Positions 25,888 to 34,860 of a stretch of DNA of 41,627 nucleotides are shown piece after piece. The DNA comes from Bacteroidaceae bacterium (lineage in GTDB: Bacteria; Bacteroidota; Bacteroidia; Bacteroidales; Bacteroidaceae). Made by a program: the position numbers and the translations under genes. Within the stretch, counting starts at the first letter, position 1. The number at the start of each line of letters is the position of its first letter. The notes under the pieces were generated by a model. The model searched no databases and had not been told where the DNA came from. It saw only the letters and a list, made by a program, of their open reading frames with translations. Location of the stretch: NCBI GenBank assembly GCA_017616445.1, contig JAFZYE010000038.1:1-41627 (forward strand), read 5' to 3'.

Positions 25888-25924
25888 GTTAAATTCATTT
25901 TTTAGTTATCATTTAATTCAGTTC

Positions 25925-27433
25925 TCAATATTCGTTTGTCAATAACTCAAACACCTTCATATATCTGGTGAAAGACTGCTTGTCATCCACTCCCATGTCG
26001 CCCTCACCCAGTTCGTCGGGAAAATCAATCTTCTCTTCGATACAATGGACGTTTTCATCGAAGTAGTAGCGGAACTCGTACGTCTCGCCCTCCTCCTGAT
26101 CCTGTGTGTACGAGAATATCAGTTTGTGACTGTCGGGAGCAGGCAAATACTCAGCATATTCCTTCGCATACATCGTGTTCATTTGCTTCGAGATGAAGTA
26201 ACAATGGGCAACAGACGCCTCGTCCTTCGAAAGTTGCTCAAAATACATCTTAAAGTCCTTCGTTCCAGGAGGATAATCCTCAGCCAGTTGGTCATGAATC
26301 ACGATTTGTATGTCATGCTGCAAGTCCGACTTGTCGTTTTTCGCAATCTTTTCTTTTGCTTTCGCATACGTGCTACGAATCATCTTCATGCGGTCATTCT
26401 TCGGAGTCGTCTCCACATTCGACTCCTCCCATTGTACATCCTTGTTGTTCACCATGATTTCAAACACATCTTGATACGTCTTGGCCAATTCGAGGTCTAT
26501 GCTGGCATCAAACGGCTCCTGATTTTTCTTCGCCACATCCTTCCCGCCAGCCTTGTCCAACTGTTCTACAAGATGCCCTGTTGCGTCGTAATAGTGGCGC
26601 GACTCTGTCACGAAACCAGCATCGGTTTCTTGACGTGTAAACACGAAAATCAGATGACCCTCCTTAGGGTCGAAAAGCAATTCACGATAGCGTGTATGTC
26701 CATGAGCAGAGAAATTCTCAGTCATGTAGTAGCAGATCGATGTACCATCGATGACGGAGCTTGTCGGCTCGTACTTCTTCTTAAAGTAATACTTCAGTTC
26801 TGTCTCCTCGTTGATGATGAAGTCCTCGTCCACCTCTGTACCATCGTTCAATGTGATGGTCATATCCTGCGGAGCCTTACCCTCCTTTCCATTCGCTGCG
26901 ACCATTTTTTTCGCTTCGGCATACACCTCACGTATATGCTTCACATGAGTCTCAGGCGTCTTAGTCCTTTCTGTACATAACAGGCTCAGGTTTCTCAAAA
27001 TCACAGCATAAGTCTGCTCAGCCAGCTGTCTCGGATGATGCGCCAGCCAGGTTGCATTGATTTTCGACCCGTCCGCATACTCCATATACACCCTGTACGT
27101 ACTTCCTCCCATCATGTCTTCTTCCTGATTATAGTCTTTCAGCTTACCCACATCCAAGTCCTGCAACAGCTGCTGCATCCGTTTCACATCAGCAGCCGTC
27201 ACGTTGTATTCCGTTTTCGTCATGTGTTCCATCCCCGCATCCGTACATTTCACCACTTTTGGAGTTGTACCAGGGTCAGCTACCAGTTCATAAAAGTCCT
27301 TCCCCTTGTCGGGAACCCCATGTGGAGTTTCCGAACAACTACAGTAAATCAGCTGCGCCTTCGGAGTCTCCTGTGCCCATCCGGTCAGACACACCATCAC
27401 GAGTACAATCAGCATAAACAATTTCTGTTTCAT
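25925..27433 (-). CDS. Secreted protein of unknown function with internal duplication
   Basis: A 502-residue exported protein. The start ATG at 27433 is chosen because it gives a proper signal peptide (MKQKLFMLIVLVMVCLTGWA) 35 bases after a good -7 element; an in-frame upstream ATG at 27517 lies before that promoter. After an N-terminal part with two close Cys (YCSCSETPHG), two similar halves follow. One is near IREVYAEAKKMVAANGK, the other near IRSTYAKAKEKIAKNDK. Each continues with a D(I/M)xI strand, a KxYF segment, a LIF-F/Y strand and an E-RYYxD motif. I do not recognise the family. It leads an operon with GH97, so it may help in carbohydrate handling, but that is only context. Confidence 0.7.
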   Translation of the reverse strand: MKQKLFMLIVLVMVCLTGWAQETPKAQLIYCSCSETPHGVPDKGKDFYELVADPGTTPKVVKCTDAGMEHMTKTEYNVTAADVKRMQQLLQDLDVGKLKDYNQEEDMMGGSTYRVYMEYADGSKINATWLAHHPRQLAEQTYAVILRNLSLLCTERTKTPETHVKHIREVYAEAKKMVAANGKEGKAPQDMTITLNDGTEVDEDFIINEETELKYYFKKKYEPTSSVIDGTSICYYMTENFSAHGHTRYRELLFDPKEGHLIFVFTRQETDAGFVTESRHYYDATGHLVEQLDKAGGKDVAKKNQEPFDASIDLELAKTYQDVFEIMVNNKDVQWEESNVETTPKNDRMKMIRSTYAKAKEKIAKNDKSDLQHDIQIVIHDQLAEDYPPGTKDFKMYFEQLSKDEASVAHCYFISKQMNTMYAKEYAEYLPAPDSHKLIFSYTQDQEEGETYEFRYYFDENVHCIEEKIDFPDELGEGDMGVDDKQSFTRYMKVFELLTNEY

Positions 27434-27467
27434 ATTCGATTTGATATCAGTATTTATTCTCAATTTG

Positions 27468-27498
27468 CAAAGGTACAATATTTTCTTGAGAACCCAAT
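27468..27498 (-). promoter_or_regulatory. Promoter of the unknown protein-GH97 operon
   Basis: Minus-strand TACCTTTG at 27475-27468 with TTG at 27497-27495, about 19 bases upstream. It places the transcript start close to 27461 and supports ATG 27433. Confidence 0.7.
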
Positions 27499-27536
27499 GA
27501 AAAACTCCTAAAACCACCCAAATTTTACAATTAATT

Positions 27537-27703
27537 ATCCCAAATCGGTCATAAGCGTTATGATGAAAATAACTTTTGTTTTTGAACAGGTGATTTGTCG
27601 CTCAGAGGGCGCAATGGGGTTCCATTGTAACCGATGAACGATGAAGCCAGATGACAAAAACGAAGTTTGTTAGCGCATAACAGTCTAATGACCGATTTGG
27701 GAT
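27537..27703. repeat. 167-base imperfect palindrome (candidate MITE or structured RNA)
   Basis: The ends are perfect 16-base inverted repeats: ATCCCAAATCGGTCAT at 27537-27552 and its complement at 27688-27703. Pairing continues inward with interruptions (GTTATG, AACTT, GTTTTTG, TCG, TCA) to a terminal hairpin CAATGG-GGTT-CCATTG in the middle. No ORF is present. The rest of this 516-base gap (27434-27949) holds the two divergent promoters, a small hairpin at 27837-27852 and a heptad array. Confidence 0.7.
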
Positions 27704-27836
27704 TATATTTTCTGCTCAAAAAAAGAGATTAAATCCCTATATGGTGTCCTCTACAGAAAAATAGTTAGCAGTTTTGCTTATTATGGGCAATCGTTGAAAA
27801 GGGAAAGGTGAAAAAGAAGTGTTTTTCAGCAGTGTC

Positions 27837-27852
27837 CTCCCCAAAAGGGGAG
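27837..27852. repeat. Short G/C palindrome
   Basis: CTCCCC, AAAA, GGGGAG form a perfect 6-base stem, resembling in composition the palindrome at 6569-6585. It lies about 30 bases upstream of the -33 position of the GH10 promoter. Role unknown. Confidence 0.45.
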
Positions 27853-27864
27853 AAAAACGCAAAT

Positions 27865-27910
27865 AATTGTTAATTTAGAATTGTCAATTATCAATAATTT
27901 ACTATATTTG
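27865..27910 (+). promoter_or_regulatory. GH10 promoter overlapped by heptad array
   Basis: TATATTTG at 27903-27910 is the -7 element, with TTG at 27881-27883 at 19 bases. Five 7-base words (AATTGTT, AATTTAG, AATTGTC, AATTATC, AATAATT; 27865-27899) run through the -33 region and end three bases before the -7 element. Transcript start is near 27916, about 34 bases before ATG 27950. Confidence 0.7.
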
Positions 27911-27949
27911 CAGTTCGAATAGATAATTACCAATTAAAAATTTAAGGAT

Positions 27950-30613
27950 ATGCATCGACTATTACCAATCAAAACCCTGACGAGCGCCATGATTTTGTCG
28001 CTCACTACTTTGACAGCATCAGCTCAGTTATCACAAAACCCAGACAAGTTCTTAGGAAACATCACCACTCGTTATAGTGTCGATGTCTCAGGGGTTGCAA
28101 AGTACTCCACAATGTGGAACCAGATTACCTGTGAGAATGAATCGAAATGGAGTTCAATTCAAGGAAATCGCGGCAGTTTCAATTGGGGCGGAAGCGATAA
28201 TGCGTTCAACTATGCTAAGAATAACAAATTCCCATTTAAGTTCCACGCCCTCATCTGGGGTGCTCAGTATCCTAGTTGGTTACCAAACCTCTCCCCTTCT
28301 GAACGTTATGAGGCCATCGTCACATGGATGGATGCCATCAAGAAGCACTATCCGAAGCTTGAATTGATTGACGTAGTGAACGAAGCTATAGGTATGCACC
28401 AGCAGGGTAACCCCATGATGAAAGAGTCATTGGGCGGCGAAGGTGTGACTGGTTATGACTGGCTTATCAAAGCCTTTGAGTTGGCTTACGAACGATGGCC
28501 GGATGCCATCCTTATCTACAACGACTACAACTCGTTAAATCCTAATAATGGAGATGTAGATAATTACATCAAATTGGTAAAGACATTGCGTGATGCAGGA
28601 GCACCTATCGATGCCTACGGAAATCAGTCACACGATGTGACCAACATCAGTGCAAGCACCTTAAAGTCAGTCATTAAGAAGCAACAAGATGCACTGAAGA
28701 TGCCTATGTACATCACCGAGTTGGATATTGACATTGAGAACGACACTCAGCAAAAGAACCAATATCAAAGCATTTTCCCCGTCATGTGGGAAGCAGACTG
28801 TTGTGCAGGTATCACACTCTGGGGATACATACACGGAGCCACTTGGGTTAGTAACTCTGGACTCATCAAAGACGGTGTTGACCGTCCTGCAATGACCTGG
28901 CTGCGTGATTACATGAAGGAAGATAGGGCCAAGACAGCAAAGAGCCCGTACCCAGGCATGAAGAAGGAAGCGTCGCTCTATGTGAAAGCAGCAGGATGGA
29001 ATGTTCCGAAAAACGACTCTATTCCTATCACCGTCCGTCTGAAGATGCGCACAAAGACTGTTGACCATGTAGACCTCTACATCAGGAACAAGTACTATAC
29101 AACGATGACAGAAGCACCTTACGTAGCTTATTACAAGCCTATCACGCAAGGTACATACGACCTGAAGGCGATTGTGACTTGTACGGACAGCAGCAAATAT
29201 GAGCGTCTGGCAAGTTTCAATGTGACCAACACTACACGCCGACCATTCAACGAGAATCTTGAATTGCCAGGTACTATCGAGGCCGAAGACTTCGATATCG
29301 GTGCAGATGGTCTGACCTATCACGACTCCGACACCAAGAACGATGGTGTTCGCACCTATCGTGCCAATGCAGGTGGTGTGGACATCCTGGCTATCGAAGA
29401 CGGATATGTAGTCGGACACACCCAGAAAGGCGAATGGGTAGAGTATACTGTAAACGTAAAGGAAGCAGGACTGTATAAGTTTGAGGCCATCGCATCAGCA
29501 GGAGCTTACAACTCATCATTCAAACTGACACTCAGCAATTATGACGTTCAGGAAGATCTTACTGACGATGTTCCTGTACAATGTGCCGAGTTGGGCGAAT
29601 GGGACAATTTCATGACTGTTAACGGACGCATGCTCGTTCCACTGAAGGAAGGCAAGCAGAAGATACGTCTCAATATCACAGGCGGACAATGTCATATCGA
29701 CAAAATCAAGTTCTCACGTGTAGATGTTGACGAATCGATAAAGGTAACTGTCAAGGCAGCACCAAGCACGACTGTGACTGTCGGCAACAAAGTGACTGTC
29801 AGGGCTACAGCTACCTCTTCATCCAGCACTATTGCTGCTGTGAAGATCTTCGAGAACGGTGTGCTCGACACCGTCATCACCGAGTCACCTTATACTGCAG
29901 AAATCTATCCTAATTGCAAAGGTACATGCGTGATTTCTGCAATAGCATACAACACAGAAGGTCAGGAATCTGTTATTGCCAAGACAAGTGTGACTGTGAA
30001 GAACAAACGTGTACCATTCGTGGAAATGTCAGTTCCAGGTATCATCGAGGCAGAAGACTTCGACAAGGGCGGTGAAGGCCTTACCTTCCACGACTCAGAC
30101 GAGAAGGACGAAGGCGCAGCTAAGTACCGTAAAGACAATGAAGGTGCCGACATCATCAAGAAGACTGGTGGATATGCACTCGGATATACTGTAGCGAACG
30201 AATGGTATGACTATACCGTCAATGTAACCCAGTCAGAGAAGTTCAGCTTCAAAGCAACTGTAGCATCAAGTGTAGAGACCTCTAAGTTCACCATCAGCAT
30301 GGTCAGAGGTACCACAGTCTATTCGCTGGCTACTGTTGAGATTCCAAAGACTGGTAGCACCTACAAAGTAGTTGAAGGCACATTCAACCGTTCAATGGCA
30401 GTTGGACAGCAGACCATTCGTATCACCATCACAGGTGACAAGTGTAATATCGACAAACTCGAAATTATCGGAACGGATACAGCTATCGATGATATCAATC
30501 TTGATATTCAAGCTAACAAGCCTGCTACCATCTACAACATCAACGGACAACGTCAGAACGGTATGCAGCGAGGCATTAACATCATCAATGGTAAGAAAGT
30601 TCTCGTAAGATAA
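27950..30613 (+). CDS. GH10 endo-beta-1,4-xylanase with two CBM6-like modules
   Basis: An 887-residue secreted enzyme. The signal peptide (about residues 1-25) is followed by a GH10 barrel (about 27-330) with the general acid E145 in DVVNEAI and the nucleophile E257 in YITELDI, so it should cleave internal beta-1,4-xylosidic bonds of xylan with retention. Then come a bacterial Ig-like domain (about 345-430), a CBM6-like module (from 438, [10 protein letters not shown]), a second Ig-like domain (about 600-690), a second CBM6-like module (from 695, [10 protein letters not shown]) and a tail (IYNINGQ...[14 protein letters not shown]). The tail matches those of the two DUF4859-like proteins. ruvC begins 11 bases after its stop. 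Confidence 0.93.
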   Translation: MHRLLPIKTLTSAMILSLTTLTASAQLSQNPDKFLGNITTRYSVDVSGVAKYSTMWNQITCENESKWSSIQGNRGSFNWGGSDNAFNYAKNNKFPFKFHALIWGAQYPSWLPNLSPSERYEAIVTWMDAIKKHYPKLELIDVVNEAIGMHQQGNPMMKESLGGEGVTGYDWLIKAFELAYERWPDAILIYNDYNSLNPNNGDVDNYIKLVKTLRDAGAPIDAYGNQSHDVTNISASTLKSVIKKQQDALKMPMYITELDIDIENDTQQKNQYQSIFPVMWEADCCAGITLWGYIHGATWVSNSGLIKDGVDRPAMTWLRDYMKEDRAKTAKSPYPGMKKEASLYVKAAGWNVPKNDSIPITVRLKMRTKTVDHVDLYIRNKYYTTMTEAPYVAYYKPITQGTYDLKAIVTCTDSSKYERLASFNVTNTTRRPFNENLELPGTIEAEDFDIGADGLTYHDSDTKNDGVRTYRANAGGVDILAIEDGYVVGHTQKGEWVEYTVNVKEAGLYKFEAIASAGAYNSSFKLTLSNYDVQEDLTDDVPVQCAELGEWDNFMTVNGRMLVPLKEGKQKIRLNITGGQCHIDKIKFSRVDVDESIKVTVKAAPSTTVTVGNKVTVRATATSSSSTIAAVKIFENGVLDTVITESPYTAEIYPNCKGTCVISAIAYNTEGQESVIAKTSVTVKNKRVPFVEMSVPGIIEAEDFDKGGEGLTFHDSDEKDEGAAKYRKDNEGADIIKKTGGYALGYTVANEWYDYTVNVTQSEKFSFKATVASSVETSKFTISMVRGTTVYSLATVEIPKTGSTYKVVEGTFNRSMAVGQQTIRITITGDKCNIDKLEIIGTDTAIDDINLDIQANKPATIYNINGQRQNGMQRGINIINGKKVLVR

Positions 30614-30624
30614 TCAAGCGCCAA

Positions 30625-31197
30625 ATGGTAACTGCCAAAGGGAAACCACAGCCGGAGAAAATCATCATGGGCATTGACCCTGGTTCGAATCTGATGGGAT
30701 ATGCCATCCTTCGTACGAAGGGCAACAAAGCCGAGATGCTGGCATTCGGTGTGATTGAGTTGAGGAAATATGAGAGCCACTACCTGCGACTGGGAAAAAT
30801 CCACGAGCGGGTGACAAGCATCATCGACTCCTACCATCCCGACGAAGTTGCCATAGAGGCACCGTTCTACGGAAAGAATGTACAGAGTATGCTGAAACTG
30901 GGACGCGCGCAGGGAGTGGCCATTTGTGCTGCCATCCAGCGCGACATCCCTATCAGCGAATACGAGCCGACACGCATCAAGGTGGCCATCACAGGTAATG
31001 GTGCGGCATCGAAGGAACAGGTTGCTGCGATGCTGCAACGGATGCTGAACATCAGCGATGAAATCATGCACATTCAGCTGGATGCAACAGATGCGTTAGC
31101 GGCAGCTTATTGCCACTTTATCCAAATGGGGAAGCCTGAGCAATCAGGGAAGAAGACCACTTGGAAAGAGTATGCGAAGAAGCTGGGGAAGATATAG
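30625..31197 (+). CDS. ruvC: Crossover junction endodeoxyribonuclease RuvC
   Basis: A 190-residue Holliday-junction resolvase acting with RuvAB in homologous recombination and repair. Acidic catalytic residues are in place: D18 (GIDPGS), E78 (VAIEAPF), D153 and D156 (LDATDAL). Length is normal for Bacteroidales. The gene follows the xylanase stop by 11 bases with no promoter or terminator visible between, so readthrough from the xylanase promoter is likely. A heptad repeat array begins at the last base of its TAG stop codon. Confidence 0.95.
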   Translation: MVTAKGKPQPEKIIMGIDPGSNLMGYAILRTKGNKAEMLAFGVIELRKYESHYLRLGKIHERVTSIIDSYHPDEVAIEAPFYGKNVQSMLKLGRAQGVAICAAIQRDIPISEYEPTRIKVAITGNGAASKEQVAAMLQRMLNISDEIMHIQLDATDALAAAYCHFIQMGKPEQSGKKTTWKEYAKKLGKI

Positions 31198-31266
31198 TTA
31201 GGAGTTAGGAGTTAAGAGTTAGGAGTTAGAAGTTAGGAGTTAGAAGCTAGAAGTTAGGAGACAGGA
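31197..31266. repeat. Ten-unit heptad array filling the ruvC-DUF4199 gap
   Basis: Ten consecutive 7-base units: GTTAGGA (x2), GTTAAGA, GTTAGGA, GTTAGAA, GTTAGGA, GTTAGAA, GCTAGAA, GTTAGGA, GACAGGA. They run from the last base of the ruvC stop to the base before the DUF4199 ATG at 31267. The units carry AGGA/GGAG, so the array may also supply ribosome-binding sequence. Confidence 0.9.
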
Positions 31267-31860
31267 ATGGATTTAGAGTTATTTAAGACGACAAGAGATT
31301 TTGCGATAGAGTACGGAACGGTGTTGGGGGTGATTTGGATTGCCACCTTCTTCACGTTTATGAGCGGAATAACGGGTGGCAACATCCTACTGATGATGTT
31401 TTCGATGGGATTTATGGGATTGACGGTCATCTTTCCCATCTATCTCGCATGGCGCTATAAGCAGCATCTGAATAAGGCGGGCGACCGAGTTCCTTTCGGA
31501 ATAGCGTGGCTCTTCACCATCCTGATGTTCTTCTATGCGAGTGTGATAACCGGTGCAGGCGAGTTCCTCTATTTCCAGTATATGGATCAGGGAAAGTTTC
31601 TTGACTTCTTCATGCGTTTCCTGTCTTCACCAGAGACAGAGGCGCAGTATCAGATGATGGGTGCAAGCGACTTTCTTGAAAAGAGCCGTGTGCAACTACA
31701 GGAACTGGTTAATCTGACCCCACTCGACATCACGCTGAACCTGTTTGTAAACAACATTTTCGTCTCATTGCTCTACTCACCCATTGTGGCTACAGTAGCC
31801 CACAGGAAGTGTCGTATGCTGACGGTGCAAAACATGTACAAAACCCAGAAAAATCAATAA
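31267..31860 (+). CDS. DUF4199 family membrane protein
   Basis: A 197-residue inner-membrane protein with about four hydrophobic segments (near residues 17-37, 39-60, 76-98 and 160-180). The N-terminal FAIEYGTVLGVIWIATF and the spacing of segments are typical of DUF4199, a Bacteroidetes family of unknown function often found beside a GT2 glycosyltransferase, as here. The glycosyltransferase starts 7 bases downstream. Confidence 0.8.
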   Translation: MDLELFKTTRDFAIEYGTVLGVIWIATFFTFMSGITGGNILLMMFSMGFMGLTVIFPIYLAWRYKQHLNKAGDRVPFGIAWLFTILMFFYASVITGAGEFLYFQYMDQGKFLDFFMRFLSSPETEAQYQMMGASDFLEKSRVQLQELVNLTPLDITLNLFVNNIFVSLLYSPIVATVAHRKCRMLTVQNMYKTQKNQ

Positions 31861-31867
31861 CACAATA

Positions 31868-32827
31868 ATGGACATATCAGTTGTAGTACCTCTGTATAAC
31901 GAGGAAGAATCAATAGCGGAACTGCACGCATGGATCAAGCGTGTGATGGACGAACACAAATTCAGCTATGAAGTCATCTTCTGTAACGATGGGTCGACCG
32001 ACCACTCGTGGAAGGTCATCGAAGAACTGGCGGGGAAGTATCCAGAGGTGCACGGAGTATCCTTCCGTCGCAACTACGGAAAAAGTCCTGCTCTGTTCTG
32101 CGGATTCAACCGTGCTGAAGGCGATGTGGTCATCACGATGGATGCAGACCTGCAAGATAGTCCTGACGAGATTCCTGAGCTCTACAGAATGATTCAGGAA
32201 GACGGTTACGATCTCGTAAGCGGTTACAAGATGAATCGCCGTCAGGGCGACCCGCTATCAAAGACCATCCCTACGAAGCTGTTCAATGCGACTGCCCGTA
32301 AAGTGAGCGGCATCCACAACCTGCACGACTTCAACTGCGGACTGAAAGCCTATCGCAAGGAGGTCGTCAAGAGCATCGAAGTCTATGGTGAGATGCACCG
32401 ATACATCCCTTACTTGGCCAAGAACGCTGGATTCACCAAGATTGGTGAGAAGCGCGTACACCATCAGGCACGTCAGCATGGCGTATCGAAGTTCATGGGA
32501 TGGAACCGCTTCGTCAACGGCTATCTCGACCTCATGTCGCTGTGGTTCATCAGCACCTTCGGACGTAAGCCCATGCATGTGTTTGGCTTCCTCGGAACCA
32601 TCATGTTCCTCATCGGACTGATTGCAGCCATTGTTGTGGGAGCCTACAAGCTGATTTGCCTTTACAACGGCAACAATCCAGGACTGGTGACCGACTCACC
32701 TTATTTCTATATATCACTCACAACGATGCTGATTGGTACGCAGCTGTTCCTCGCAGGATTCCTGGGCGATATGATCAGTCGCAACTCTGCCGATCGCAAC
32801 AACTACCTGATAAGTAAGGTGATTTGA
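31868..32827 (+). CDS. GT2 family membrane glycosyltransferase (DPM1/GtrB type)
   Basis: A 319-residue enzyme with a cytosolic GT-A domain: VVVPLYNEEESI at the N-terminus, NDGSTD, the metal-binding MDADLQDSP and the acceptor-side DFNCGLKAYRKEV. Two C-terminal membrane helices follow (about 235-260 and 275-300). Proteins of this layout usually transfer a sugar from a nucleotide sugar to polyprenyl phosphate for envelope glycan synthesis; the actual sugar cannot be read from the sequence. It overlaps the next gene by one base and sits in the ruvC-mntP run. Confidence 0.9.
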   Translation: MDISVVVPLYNEEESIAELHAWIKRVMDEHKFSYEVIFCNDGSTDHSWKVIEELAGKYPEVHGVSFRRNYGKSPALFCGFNRAEGDVVITMDADLQDSPDEIPELYRMIQEDGYDLVSGYKMNRRQGDPLSKTIPTKLFNATARKVSGIHNLHDFNCGLKAYRKEVVKSIEVYGEMHRYIPYLAKNAGFTKIGEKRVHHQARQHGVSKFMGWNRFVNGYLDLMSLWFISTFGRKPMHVFGFLGTIMFLIGLIAAIVVGAYKLICLYNGNNPGLVTDSPYFYISLTTMLIGTQLFLAGFLGDMISRNSADRNNYLISKVI

Positions 32828-33411
32828 TGATGAAGAAACTGTTGTGCATATTAGCTCTCGCTACCCTACTCGCTTGCTCGTCGAACAACTGTCCGTTGAG
32901 CAGTACGGTGCTATGCAACTACTATTTCTACGACCGATCGGGAGTGGCCATCAAGTACGGAGACTCGTTCTCTGTCACTACCTTGCTTCCAGGACAGAAG
33001 ACCGTCTATACCTATCGTAAACTGGGGTATCAGACCGAAACACGTGATGCACGCGATACTACGCTGGTCAATGCCGGCTATGCCGAGACGGTAGGAACCG
33101 CACGCAGGGACACCCTTCTCGTCAACAAGGCATCAAATCGTTCGTACATACAGGTGCCTATGAGCTATTTCAACAAGGCCGACACCTTGATATTCGATTA
33201 CAGCAGCATATCGGGCAACGACACCATCATCGTGGAACACGAAGGATATGCCCATGTCGAACTGCCTGAATGCGGCACACATGTCTACCATCATCTTCGC
33301 TCCGTTCGTGCGACAGATGCCGCTATCGACCACATAGAAATCACAAATCCACTCGTAGATTATGAAGGAAAAGAAAACATCAGGATCTATTTCAACGGCG
33401 TGGTGGAGTAA
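32827..33411 (+). CDS. DUF6452 family lipoprotein
   Basis: A 194-residue exported protein with a lipobox ending LLACSS. The ATG at 32827 overlaps the glycosyltransferase stop (TGATG); the TTG at 32824 is not needed, and ATG 32830 is a further option. The mature part is beta-rich, with motifs such as CPLSSTVLCNYYFYD and a central VPMSYFNKADTLIFDY. This matches the Bacteroidales DUF6452 proteins found next to DUF6048, as here. Function is unknown. Its last 50 bases overlap the start of the next gene. Confidence 0.8.
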   Translation: MMKKLLCILALATLLACSSNNCPLSSTVLCNYYFYDRSGVAIKYGDSFSVTTLLPGQKTVYTYRKLGYQTETRDARDTTLVNAGYAETVGTARRDTLLVNKASNRSYIQVPMSYFNKADTLIFDYSSISGNDTIIVEHEGYAHVELPECGTHVYHHLRSVRATDAAIDHIEITNPLVDYEGKENIRIYFNGVVE

Positions 33412-34165
33412 GACAGTCGTGGCGGCTCTCATGATGGTGTTCACTTCCGCTCTTTCGGCTCAGGACGAACCCGTCGTGATTGTGAACGCATCCGACACCA
33501 TACGTCCCACGAAGTATATCGCCGATCTGATGGAGCAGCCCCCACTACCCTTCTTTCAGGGATTCACCCTCTCGGGCGACATCTTCGGGCCAGCGCTCTA
33601 TCTCTTCGCAGATTACGGCAGCGTGGAAGCAGCTTTGCGGTTGAATCTCAAGAGCACCTACTTCCCGATTATCGAAGCGGGCTATGGTTCTTGCAAGACG
33701 ACCGATGCAGAAACCAACATCTCGTATTCCACTAACGCACCTTTCTTCCGTATCGGTCTCGACTGGAACATCCTCAAGAACAAACTACAGGACAACCGCC
33801 TGTTCGTAGGGACACGCTATGGATTCAGCTCGCTCAAGTTCGACATGAGCGGTCCTAACATGTCCGACCCCATCTGGGGCGGTTCAGCACCTTTCAACTA
33901 CAAGAACGCCGGCTCGAACAGCAGTTGGCTGGAGATTGTGTTTGGTACACAGGTCAAGATTTGGAGCAATTTCCACATGGGGTGGAGTGTACGCTATAAG
34001 CATCAGATCAAAGTCGGACAGCCCGACTATGCAAAGCCCTATTACATTCCCGGCTACGGACTGACCACCGACACCTCTTGTTGGGGTGCTACCTATAACC
34101 TCATATTCGACCTCAACTGGGGAAAGAAGAAATTGAAACAAACCACAAATAAAACAGAGAAATGA
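33362..34165 (+). CDS. DUF6048 family exported protein
   Basis: A 267-residue protein with an N-terminal signal (hydrophobic VVAALMMVFTSALSAQ preceded by a basic stretch), then a beta-strand pattern that suggests an outer-membrane barrel (FFRIGLDWNILKNKL, GTRYGFSSLKFDM, VRYKHQIKVGQP). Its place after DUF6452 is characteristic of DUF6048. ATG 33362 lies 50 bases inside the preceding gene; the next ATG in frame (33431) would cut away the basic part of the signal, so the longer form is preferred. The end overlaps mntP (ATGA). Confidence 0.75.
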   Translation: MKEKKTSGSISTAWWSKTVVAALMMVFTSALSAQDEPVVIVNASDTIRPTKYIADLMEQPPLPFFQGFTLSGDIFGPALYLFADYGSVEAALRLNLKSTYFPIIEAGYGSCKTTDAETNISYSTNAPFFRIGLDWNILKNKLQDNRLFVGTRYGFSSLKFDMSGPNMSDPIWGGSAPFNYKNAGSNSSWLEIVFGTQVKIWSNFHMGWSVRYKHQIKVGQPDYAKPYYIPGYGLTTDTSCWGATYNLIFDLNWGKKKLKQTTNKTEK

Positions 34166-34725
34166 GTATCTTAGAACAACTGCTCATCGCGTTAGCATTA
34201 GCAATGGACTGCTTCAGCGTGAGCATCACGTCAGGCTTAATCATCAAAAGCTACGAAACATCTACCATCCTCGTCATGGCCCTTTGTTTTGGAGCCTTTC
34301 AGGCGCTGATGCCACTCTTCGGATGGTATGGCATCTCTATCTACGGCAAATATGTCGAATCCTACGACCATTGGATTGCATTCGGTCTGCTGGCCATTAT
34401 CGGCATAAAGATGGTGGTCGACCATTTCCGTGGAAGCGGACGCAACTCGTTCGACCCTCGTAAGTTCACCGTCGTTCTGCTGTTGGCAATAGCTACCAGC
34501 ATCGATGCCTTTGCCGTAGGAATCTCGTTCGAGTGTATGGGCATGAAAACCCTCGCTACCATCGCATCACCAATCATCATCATTGGTGTCACCTCGTTCG
34601 TTATGTCCATCATCGGCAGCATCATCGGCGTGTATGTAGGTCAGCGATTCCGATTCCCAGCCAACCTCATCGGAGGTATCATCCTCGTCGCTATCGGAGT
34701 CAAAATACTCGTTGAGCATCTGTAG
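34162..34725 (+). CDS. mntP: Manganese efflux pump MntP
   Basis: A 187-residue inner-membrane protein with six hydrophobic helices, exporting Mn(II) from the cytosol. It shows the internal repeat of the family with the paired Asp motifs ALAMDCFSVSI (D16) and ATSIDAFAVGI (D115). Start overlaps the DUF6048 stop (ATGA), so it is translated as the last gene of the ruvC-to-mntP run. No manganese riboswitch is visible in front of it, as expected for an internal operon gene. Confidence 0.93.
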   Translation: MSILEQLLIALALAMDCFSVSITSGLIIKSYETSTILVMALCFGAFQALMPLFGWYGISIYGKYVESYDHWIAFGLLAIIGIKMVVDHFRGSGRNSFDPRKFTVVLLLAIATSIDAFAVGISFECMGMKTLATIASPIIIIGVTSFVMSIIGSIIGVYVGQRFRFPANLIGGIILVAIGVKILVEHL

Positions 34726-34734
34726 TTTTTTTAA

Positions 34735-34856
34735 GTTTATAGTTGATAGTTGATAGTTTATAGTCAGTTTATAAAGTTGATAGTATAAAGTTTATTATGC
34801 ATTATGAATTGGCTAAAGTCTAAAGTCTAACTCCTAACTTCTAACTCCTAACTCAT
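34735..34856. repeat. Heptad-phased tract and left inverted repeat of the apbE flank
   Basis: Words of 7 bases dominate: GTTTATA, GTTGATA, GTTGATA, GTTTATA (34735-34762), then after short breaks GTTTATA, GTTGATA, GTATAAA, then nine heptads in one phase from 34794 to 34856 (ATTATGC, ATTATGA, ATTGGCT, AAAGTCT x2, AACTCCT, AACTTCT, AACTCCT, AACTCAT). Bases 34753-34810 are the exact reverse complement of 36084-36141. There is no clear promoter for apbE in this gap. Confidence 0.9.
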
Positions 34857-34860
34857 TAAT

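Noticed and set aside
26045-26980. A 311-residue plus-strand open frame inside the 502-residue protein gene
   Set aside because: Antisense shadow with implausible Leu/Arg/His-rich composition and no signal or promoter.
27950-34725. Classical Sus-like polysaccharide utilization locus
   Set aside because: No SusC/SusD pair, hybrid two-component system or ECF sigma/anti-sigma pair is present; the glycosidases are scattered among housekeeping genes.
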